Made by a program: the position numbers and the translations under genes. A stretch of 64,000 nt of DNA from Cyathus striatus (lineage: Eukaryota > Basidiomycota > Agaricomycetes > Agaricales > Nidulariaceae): NCBI GenBank assembly GCA_025738555.1, contig JAOVFP010000007.1, forward strand, positions 4,650,001 to 4,714,000. Direction: 5' to 3'. Shown here piece after piece: positions 46,132 to 54,823 of this stretch (the first letter of the stretch is position 1; the number at the start of each line of letters is the position of its first letter). The notes under the pieces were generated by a model. That model searched no databases, was not told the origin of the DNA, and worked only from the letters and a program-made list of their open reading frames with translations.

Positions 46132-46139
46132 AGAAATGC

Positions 46140-48397
46140 AGATTCAAGGTAACAGAAGTTGACTTTTTAGGACTAATTGTACGACCAGATGAACTTGCCA
46201 TGGACCCCGTTAAAGTCGCAGGAATCTGCAATTGGCCGATTCCTACTAAACTAAAGACATCAGATCACTCATGGGATTCACTAACTTCTACAGGAAATTC
46301 ATAGAAGGATTTGGGAAAATCGCTGTTTCCCTCAACACCCTTACCAAGAAAGACAAGCCATTCGAATGGACACCTGAATGCCAGAAAGCCTTTGAAACCC
46401 TCAAAGAACAATTCCTATCCAAATCAGTACTATGGATACTGGACCCTGAACAGCCCTTCAAACTCAAAACAGATGCCTTGAAGTACACCTGTGGAGCAGT
46501 ACTCAATCAGAAAGGACCTGATGGAAAACTCCACCCTTGTGGATTTTCCTCCCACACATTCACCGAAGCCAAAAGGAACTATGAAATCTATGACAGAGAA
46601 CTGCTAGGAATCATCTGCAGACTCAAGGAATGGAAACATCTACTCATAGGAACACCACACCAGATCATGATATGGTCAGATCACTGAAACCTTGGATATT
46701 GGAGAAAACCCAAAGACCTTACCCAACAACAAGCCTGATGGTTCCTCTTCCTATTGCAGTTCCATTTCGAACTATGCCACAAACCAGGAAAGAACCTCAT
46801 TGTAGCCAATGCCTTATCCAGAAGACCAGATTACATCCCAAAGGAAGATCTCAACAACAAACAAGTTACAATGCTACCAATGCACCTATTTCCCTTGACT
46901 GAAGATATTCCTGTCAACCTTATTGACACTGATCTCCAAGATGAATTCAAGAAAGCCTTAGAAACTGATCACCATGCACAGGATGCCATCACTGCCATGA
47001 AACAACCAGGACAATTATCCCTTATCAAGAATGCAGCCCAAGATTGGCAAGAAGAAAAAGACCTCCTTTATTACTGAGGCCGATGTTATGTACCACCTGA
47101 TCTGAAACTCCAACAGGAAATTGTACGAAAATACCATGACACCATAGCTGCAGGACACCCAGGACCCCATAATACTGAACTAGCAGTCAAGAACCACTAT
47201 TGGTGGCCCAGCATGGGCATCTTCATCAAGAATTACATCGAAGGATGTGCCATCTGCCAACAATTGAAATACAACCAAAAAGGAAAACCACCCCTGATGC
47301 CCATCCCCACACCAGCCAATACCCGACCTTTCTCCCAAATCTCATGTGACTGGATCACAGATTTACCCTCATCTGATGGATACAACTCCATATTTGTCAT
47401 GGTCGACCATGGATCTACAAAGGGGGTAATATTTGAACACTGCCATAAGAAAGGACTTACTGCATTAGGAGTAGCCCAACTTTTACTCAACACAGTCTAC
47501 CAAAGATTTGGATTACCCAATTCTATCATCTCAGATAGAGACCCCAAGATCACCACCGAAGCATTCCAAGAAATGATACACCACCTAGACATCAAATGGA
47601 AAGGAAGCACAGCATATCACCCGCAAACCAATGGCCAAACCAAATGAATGAACCAAGAAATGGAAGTCTGTCTCAGATGCATCTGTGCTATGAGACAGTA
47701 TGACTGGAACAAATACCTATTCTCCGCCAAATTCGCCATCAACTCCCGATATCACTCCATCACAAAGAACTCCCCATTCTACCTAATCATGGGATACGAC
47801 CCTGTCGCACTCCCAGAAGTCTTCTCCTGATCAAAAATTCTAGAAGTTCAAGAATGTATCAAAGCACTGCACCAACTTAGGAAAGAAGCACAAGCACTCC
47901 ATGAACTCACACAACAACAAGTAATGCTCCAAAACAAGAAAGATCTCTGACCCCTCAAGAAAGGACAAATGGTATGGCTAGAACTAGAATCGACAAACCT
48001 CAAAATAGCATACCCTACCAAGAAATTTGCTCCTCGGAGAGAAGGACCATTCCCAATCAAAGAAGTCTGATCAAAACTTGTTTATGAACTGCAACTACCG
48101 AAACGTTGGGGCCGAATTCACCCTGTATTCCACTGATCCCTCCTAACACCATACATCGAAAATGACACCCATGGACCCAATTACTTGGAACCACCCCCAG
48201 ATCTTATCAATGATCAAGAAGAATGGGAAGTTGAAGCGATCAAAGCACACAAGAAGCAAAAGAAGGGCACAATCTTTCTGATCTCATGGAAAGGATACCC
48301 TTCCTCTGCCGACGAATGGGTAAACAAAGATGCCCTGGAAAATGCCAAAGACCTCCTGAAAACCTATAAAAAAGAAAGCCAAATTACCCTGAATTGA
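46140..48397 (+). pseudogene. Gypsy-1 RT end, RNase H, integrase and chromodomain
   Basis: RT resumes with VDFLGLIVRPDELAMDPVKV. RNase H: FKLKTDALKYTCGAVLNQKG, YDRELLGIICRLKEWKHLL. Integrase: H-H-C-C domain (YHDTIAAGHPGPHNT, CAICQQLK) and DDE core (SCDWITDLP, IISDRDPKI, HPQTNGQT before an E-to-K change). Linker LPKRWGRIHPVF. Chromodomain about 48,215-48,390 (EWEVEAIKAHKKQKKGTIFL, SWKGYPSSADEW). TGA at 46,685, 46,736, 47,075, 47,645, 47,828, 47,948, 48,068 and 48,134, each where Arg is usual or allowed. The TGA at 48,395 may be the natural end. Confidence 0.88.
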
Positions 48398-48399
48398 CC

Positions 48400-49862
48400 A
48401 GAAACCAACTTTCTAAACACTATTACAACTCTTACAACATGCCTTCCACTTCTGCCCCCACTACCACTACTGCCCCCACCACAACCAATACCCCCCTGAC
48501 TGACCTCAGAATCAAAATCCCCGCCACCACAACCAACAAACTCCCTGCCAAAAACTTCCACACCAGCCTCCACCACCTCAATTGGCCAGGAGCTGTCCCC
48601 ACCATCCTGACTCGCATCCGCCACCCCCATGAAGTCCACCTCACCAAAGCCCTCTGGTGCGCCTGAAACGCACCCCTCCAAATGATCACTTTCCTCCAAT
48701 ACATCACCCCACCCAGAGTCTCACACTGCTTTGTGCAGTTGTTTATTCTTGCCATGGACTGTTTTACCCAGATTGTCATGGGCAAAACACAAGATCCGTT
48801 CATTCCTAAATATAACCTCAAACATATTGCTGACTTACTCATCCACCTCTGTCTTTTCGACTATGCCCAACTCATCCACCTCCCCCATGGTTTCTGTGGC
48901 ACCCAACACAGAAGCTCCCCTGGTTGTGTAGGAATAGAAGCCCTCTGCCTCCCACCTCTTGACCACGGCCACACCCTCGCCCACAACCATCAACACTACA
49001 TCTATGCCCCAGTACCCCCGACCACTGAACCCAGTACCTTGGCTCCCCCAGCAAATCTGCCTGCCTACCCCAACAGCAACCTTCCTCCCTCCTCCCCTCC
49101 ACCACTTCTTACCCCTGTGTCTGTCTCCCCGCCAACTACACTGCCACCAGCTACACCAGTTCTTCCAAGAACTACTCAACACTCAGGCCCACTGGACAAT
49201 GGTCACAATCAAGAAGATCGACAACCTCTACGAAGCCACTCTGTACCCCCTCCTGCTGAGCCCTCCACTTGCCCTGACACCCCTCCCACCAAACCCCTCT
49301 GCCAACACTACCCAGGCCGTTGGTACCACATCCCAGCTTACAACCTCGAACTCCTCCATGCCTTTCATTGCCAGGAACATAAGAGGGTCTGGCATCAGGC
49401 CTATCGACAGGCACACCCATGTACCAGAAGACCCCACTCTCAGACCACTCAAAACATGCAGAAGGCTCTCATCATCAAGAACCTTCCTCTCCATAACACA
49501 CACCACTGCTGCCTCTCTGCTGCAGCAAACACCACGACTGCCTCCAATGTAAATGCCACATCTGCCCCTTCTGCCGCCTTCATGCCCCCTGCCACTCCCC
49601 CTTCCAATGCAAGAAGTACATATGCCACTCCTGTGGATGGCCCTGTGCCAGTCATGCCCCCAAAGATTGCTATTACAGCCCTGATGCCACTCCAGCCACT
49701 CAGGAGAACCAGGACGAGGAGGATTGGGCCGGATGGCCCCAGTATTCAATCAATGCCTGGAACATCCAGATGGAAATCGAAGACCAACTGAACACCAACA
49801 CCAAAGCCGCTGCCACCAAAGCTTACAAACAAGACAATGAGGAATCAAATGAGGACATTTGA
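48400..49862 (+). pseudogene. Gypsy-1 extra ORF (ORF3): Pro-rich protein with Cys/His-rich C-terminus
   Basis: About 1.45 kb between the chromodomain and the 3' LTR. The N-terminal half reads in one frame (LRIKIPATTTNKLPAKNFHT, PTILTRIRHPHEVHLTKALW, then TGA 48,664, then MITFLQYITPPRVSHCFVQL), followed by a long Pro/Thr-rich middle. Near 49,510 the frame shifts and a dense zinc-binding-like cluster follows (CCSKHHDCLQCKCHICPFC, then CHSPFQCKKYICHSCGWPC) with an acidic tail ending at TGA 49,860-49,862. I know no standard chromovirus protein in this place; possible roles are nucleic-acid binding or a captured host function. Confidence 0.6.
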
Positions 49863-49866
49863 TTGT

Positions 49867-49879
49867 ACAAAGGGGGTAA
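49867..49879 (+). other. Polypurine tract of gypsy-1
   Basis: ACAAAGGGGGTAA lies directly before the 3' LTR start TGTTACAC, the place and composition expected for the plus-strand primer. Confidence 0.75.
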
Positions 49880-50484
49880 TGTTACACTTTTTCCATCTCA
49901 ACCCCGCCAGAGTACCTCTTTTTCACATGACTCTTCTATTTATATCTTTCCACTTACTCATCCCTCTCTATTTATAACTACATACTTACTTATCATCCCT
50001 GACCCCGCTCCTCTGGTTTGTCATACTACAAGCATGGACTTCTCTTATTTCCTCAGACTTGCTTACTGATACTGCTGCGCAGTACTGCACATTTATTTAT
50101 AGACCTCTGCCAAGTCATGGCAAGTCATGGACTTTATTTATAGTAGCATACCCTTCCGTGAATGGACCATGCTTCTTTTGTATAAATAGCTCATGTATTC
50201 TGATCAAGCTTCTTCAGCTTGATCTTAGTTTAGCTATCATCCAATATAGCTGGCTAAATCCCCTCTATCCTCTTTGAGACCACCTCAGACCCAGAACACT
50301 GCTACTTTCTAGATCACATCTCAAGCATTGCTGTGAGATCGCCGCAAGTTCATTTGTGTATAACTCTACATTATAACAGTTTAGGCTTTGACTTCGTCAT
50401 ACAACTTACAAGTGTAGTGACAAGTCATGTGATTATTATATCACAAGACCAGAAGACATCACAAGACCAGCTCGGATCATAACA
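49880..50484 (+). repeat. 3' LTR of gypsy-1
   Basis: 605 bp, matching the 5' LTR throughout. TATAAATA at 50,181-50,188 and the self-priming segment TCAGCTTGATCTT at 50,214-50,226 are conserved. It keeps a segment of about 17 bp (around 50,310-50,327) that is missing from the 5' LTR. Confidence 0.92.
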
Positions 50485-50489
50485 CATTC

Positions 50490-51151
50490 TGTTGAGCAAC
50501 ACAGTTGCCCTTCAAGAATGCGAGGGGATAGAGGAAGGGAAAATATATTGGTTTCAGTATATATGATAATGCGACAAGGTCCTAATCATGGATCCTTTCT
50601 TTGGGGATCATATGTTATTTAAATCTGTTACAATTTCAATGAATTTACATGAATTTAGATTGATGCATAATACTAGAATTGAGCATCTATGGGTTGAAGT
50701 TGGAAGTCAATTTTGTCGTCAGTGGAAAGCATTTTTTATCCATCTTGAAGATCTTCATGGACTTCAGAGGGATCATCTGCATCACTTGTGGATGATTCAG
50801 TTTCTATTTCTTGATGAAGTTAATGAAGATTGTAATGAATTTTCACACTATGGAATAACAAACCTATATCAGGACAAGAAGGAAAGAATCAGTCACCAAA
50901 TGTAAATATTGATTTTCAGTGCATATTATTAATGCTAATTTATCTTTTAGGATGTGTTCTTCATTGGACAAGTTATAGAGGGAGTGTATGCAGATGAATA
51001 TAAAGGCATGCATCCAGACATTTTGGAACAATATCATGGAACAACAGGGAATATTCTTCTACGAAATCAGATGCAAACAGGTGCTGGGCACTCTGATGCT
51101 GATGGAGACAGAGACAATGGTATTGATGCAATAGCCAACGACATTCATGAA
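50490..51151 (+). pseudogene. Integrase-core-domain gene, fragment 2
   Basis: Continues fragment 1: MRGDRGRENILVSVYMIM, MRQGPNHGSFLWGS, then HNTRIEHLWVEVGSQFCRQW, LHHLWMIQFLFLDEVNEDCN, WNNKPISGQEGKNQSPN, an intron at 50,902-50,950, and DVFFIGQVIEGVYADEYKGM. HNTRIExLW and the later WNxxPISG block are typical of basidiomycete proteins with an integrase-like core (DDE/RNase H-like fold). Frame changes occur near 50,612-50,660 (possible damaged intron) and near 50,855. It is cut after ANDIHE by the long-TIR element. Confidence 0.65.
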
Positions 51152-53979
51152 TATGGAAAGCCGGACAACCACGCTCGACCACGTCAAAATAATTGAGCTC
51201 CGACCTTCGGCTTTCCGGCATCCCACTTAGATATTCACTTAGACGCTAGCTGTTCGGGCAGGATTTTGGTTAATGGCATAATTCGGAACCCAATATATTT
51301 GAGTACTAATGTAAGACAAAATAATTAGAACAAGAAACGATGCATATATGTTCTGTCATTGTTATATGTTTTTAACTTTATTGGCATGGTGAGGAAATAA
51401 ATAATTAGGGGTCTGCATCAATAGCAATAAGCATAAAGTAATAATCTAATCAATTGCCCATGCTGTATGTACTAGTGCAGAAGTTTTGATGTATATCGGA
51501 AATGCAAAGTGGTTAAAAGTATACTCTAATAAATTGATTAACGGAGCAAAATACTGTGTATAGATTTCACAAAAACAACAGGTGTCAATTTAAGTATCTA
51601 TCAATCCGTGTATTTCCTTTACTTATTATATAATGAGGATTAGAGATATCATTAGCAATTTATAATAGAATTTGAATGTGAATAAGTTACCACAAATATA
51701 GTCCACAGTAACGGCACAGGCTCAATAAATATTCAATATGTGTACTCGAAGTAGACTGCATTATCGAAAAGGTTACTACATAGCACTGGATACATTATGA
51801 ATGTATGCTCGGATATGATCAACTTTGTACATAAACAATGACATGTGTTGTGAACCCTGTAACCTATAGTGTCAACCAGCACTTTAATATGTGCATAGGG
51901 TGTTTGATGAATTGACAATGGAAGAGTTGACACTTGAGACAGGAGTCTTTCTTATTCTTAGCTATCGTAACATTGGACGCACTGACATCGCTCAGCATAG
52001 CATAGTATCATAAGTATTGTGGCATTAGTGGGTAGTATCACAGAACATCATTTATAACTTTAGAAATATAGCGCATTGTAAACTGTTAATGTTTCACAAA
52101 ACATCTAACCCATCACTTCGACCTACAAGGATGCCAGGGATGCCACACTAGTGCTAGTTGACTTAGATTCAGACAAACGATGATATTAAAACATATGACC
52201 ATTCAAGAATAGATCACCAAGGCCCTATCACTCGCAGCATTGTCCAGGAATCAAAACATATTCCGATTATTTTGAATTAATGACAAAAACAGCACCTAAG
52301 CCTTAGCAACCTTCTACTCAGTGCCCCTTGGGAACTGCCTAACTACCACGCATACATGTTAGGTTGCTACCACCCTGCTTCCCCAGCCTCAAATCAACAA
52401 GGGATGTTAACCTTCCCAATTTCAGCACAACATAACCTGAACATGCTCCGAGTCTCTCACTTCTCCAGTTGGGAAGAGGTAGAGAGGGAGTGTTTCCTGT
52501 TTTAAAAGTCGATTCAACCGATTCATTTGGGGAACGCCCGGGGTACTTGTAGTGGGTTGGAGTGGGGTGGAGTTACTTTTATTTATCTTTTCTTATCTCG
52601 TGGTTGTACTGAACTGTTTTCTTTATCGGATTCCTTCTCTTCTATCCTGCTGTCATACTGCTATCATTATCGTTATCATTCTCTTTTATGTACCTCCGTC
52701 GATATAAAATTGTCAACAAGTTTCATTTAATTGAACCTTATGCTTTAAAATATAAGTTGTCTACGTTCAAAATGTAATCATATAAAGATTAAGGCATTAG
52801 AAAGATTGTGTCTGGCCCGCCTTCAGCAAGCTATTAATATCGAGGGTCTATTAATACCATGGTGCAAATATAGACCGCTTACTGCTCAGGAGCATCCGGG
52901 TTCGATCCCCACTATGTGTACTCAATTTTTATGCATGCTATTGCCCTCGAAGAGTTGAAACTACCTCCAGGATCCTGACAATGTGCGAAACCTCAAGATT
53001 GTCTTGTATTGAGGGTACCCAATGGGAACTGATAAGGAAGTATGCCATAGACGCTCAACACACACTCATGATTTCTATACCCCACTCTCGAGATACGATC
53101 CCTATAGCACGAGGAAAATATGCATAAATGTTAAATTTTATCGCACAATTTAATTGAGTGTGGGTGTGAAAATGTATTACAGTAGTAAATAGGTCTGGGC
53201 GTGAAGTGCAATACGTATCGTGAGCTCAATGGGCTATGTGTGAGCATGAAAAATAATTTCTATCACGCTCACGCTCAAACTCAAATAAATTGATAGTCTA
53301 TTTGGGTACATGATCTTCAGATGGATCTGCACACATACAAAAGTGGCGAGTTCTCATAATTTTAACTGTTGGTTCTAAGGGTCGCGCTACATACCATCAT
53401 TATCGTGTTCACACTCACACGCTTGAAGTGAATATAACGATACTAATAGTGGTCAGTTTTTATGACATGCACACATTTAAATTATGTACATAGTCATGCT
53501 CGTACTCAGCCAAAATCAATTAACATGGTAAGTTTTCGTGAGCGTGAATATAAGTATATGTAAACAATATTCACGCTCATCACACTCAGAACCTGAACTT
53601 GTATGCTAGGAGATTTCTTGGCTTGGTATGTATGCGTCGAGACATTTGTAATAAGTACAGCATGGGCACTTGGTCAAAATTCAAAAATAATTACTTCGTG
53701 CTTATTGCTTGACTCAGACCACTTATTGTTCATTTATCTACCGTGAAGATAGGAATAAAAACATATCACAATGGCAAAACATCTATGCTGTCGTTTCCTG
53801 TTCTAGTTCTTATGTCTTACGTTAGTGCTCATATATATTGGGTTCCGAATTATGCCATTAACCGAAATCCTGCCCGAACAGCTAGCGTCTAAGCGAATAT
53901 CTAAGCGAAATGCCGGAATGCCGAAGGTCGGAGCTCAATTACTTTGACGTAGTCGAGCGTGGTTGTCTGGCTTTCCATA
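51152..53979. mobile_element. 2.8-kb non-autonomous DNA transposon with long terminal inverted repeats, 6-bp duplication CATGAA
   Basis: The ends are TATGGAAAGC and GCTTTCCATA. CATGAA flanks both sides (51,146-51,151 and 53,980-53,985). The inverted repeat is close to identical for about 180 bp and continues with gaps to about 350 bp (51,152-51,500 versus 53,635-53,979). The interior has no transposase; it holds GTGAGCGTGA-type motifs (53,150-53,600) and a tRNA-like B-box segment (52,905). Removing the element and one CATGAA rejoins the host frame as DIHEHQVKN. The superfamily is uncertain: 6-bp duplications are uncommon. Confidence 0.85.
52860..52930 (+). other. tRNA-like or SINE-like segment inside the long-TIR element
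   Basis: CCGGGTTCGATCCCCAC resembles a tRNA T-arm with the RNA polymerase III B box, and a loose A-box-like segment lies about 45 bp upstream. The T stem pairs for only three of five positions and no acceptor stem forms, so this is at best a degenerate tRNA-derived sequence. Confidence 0.25.
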
Positions 53980-54298
53980 CATGAACACCAGGTCAAAAAT
54001 ATTAAGCATCAAGCTGTGACACCACCATCTGCTGACAATCCTTTTCCTAATCACCATGTTCAGGATGTGTTTCAGCATTCCTTAAATCGTGTAATTAACA
54101 CTGGGATCATTCCCTTCAACATGAAAATTCATGATGATGAAAGGGAAGGTGAAGCATACCCTGAGTCTGAAATAATCAAAGTTCGGGGGAAGGATGTAGA
54201 AATTGATCTACCTTCCAAAATGTGGAAGCCGCATGCTCTTCGGTGGTGTCAGGCATATGCTGCCATGGTCTCTGTTAAAACACGACTAAACATTTAAC
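53980..54298 (+). pseudogene. Integrase-core-domain gene, fragment 3 (C-terminus)
   Basis: After the long-TIR element the frame continues HEHQVKNIKHQAVTPPSADN, VQDVFQHSLNRVINTGIIPF, YPESEIIKVRGKDVEIDLPS and WKPHALRWCQAYAAM, ending at TAA 54,296-54,298. This fits the C-terminal region of the integrase-core family (xLNxxIxxxIIP, then an ExxKxxxKxxxIxLP block). Confidence 0.6.
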
Positions 54299-54823
54299 TT
54301 GGAAATAAGTAAATAGTCATATGTGCTATATCTACAACAAATAAAACACATAACTGAGCATTAAAATAAATGTACGGGGAGGAAGTGGACCAACATGAAT
54401 GATAACATGCGACTTGAGCATGTACATTCCTTTGCATAATCATGATCGCACTACATAAATAAATGCACATTCATGAGGCAACTTAGTACACAGCCATTAC
54501 AGTGTGCTACTGCCACTTGACAATTAAACTAAGCTTGTTGAATGTAAGTGTAACATGTTGTTCATTGATATATTTAATTAGAACAACAAGTATCTGCACG
54601 CATAATCCACCTGAAATGCATACCAGTTTGAGCTATTATGTCAAAATGGCAATTACGTTTCTTGAACATAACTATGTGTTGATTATGCGTCACTCATTCA
54701 GTGTTTTTCTTTTATAATCTCAGCAAGAAAGCTGATGTAGCATCGTCTTGCCAACTTTCCTCTTTGCTTCAGTGGTATTCAGTTATTTATTACATTCATT
54801 TCCTGTTACTTCAGCCATAGACT
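54299..54823. other. Intergenic stretch, no feature seen
   Basis: AT-rich sequence between the broken integrase-core gene and the next plus-strand gene. No gene or repeat was recognised. It presumably holds the promoter of the 54.8 kb gene. Confidence 0.5.

Larger units (their letters stand above)
41053..50484 (+). mobile_element. Gypsy-1: complete Ty3/gypsy chromovirus with 5-bp target duplication CATTC
   Basis: Two LTRs (41,053-41,641 and 49,880-50,484) begin TGTTACAC and end TAACA. CATTC flanks the element at 41,048-41,052 and 50,485-50,489. Inside, in order: primer site, gag, protease, RT (split by element F), RNase H, integrase, chromodomain, an extra ORF and a polypurine tract. Joining the flanks restores the reading of the integrase-core gene. 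Coding parts have 18 in-frame TGA and two or three indels, so it is inactive now. Confidence 0.93.

Noticed and set aside
41720..48397. Classical RIP (CpA to TpA) as in ascomycetes
   Set aside because: CpA-type RIP would make many TAA and TAG from CAA and CAG; none is seen in frame within gypsy-1 coding parts.
49100..49750. Gly/Val-rich minus-strand frames opposite gypsy-1 ORF3
   Set aside because: They are antisense shadows of the Pro/Thr-rich ORF3.
41720..49862. TGA read as Arg or Trp (altered genetic code)
   Set aside because: Stops fall only in transposon genes at former CGA positions; neighbouring genes have no in-frame TGA, and some CGA Arg codons remain (for example 43,651). CpG decay explains it.
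52860..52930. Functional tRNA gene
   Set aside because: Only the B-box region is good; acceptor and T stems do not pair, so it is listed as tRNA-like only.
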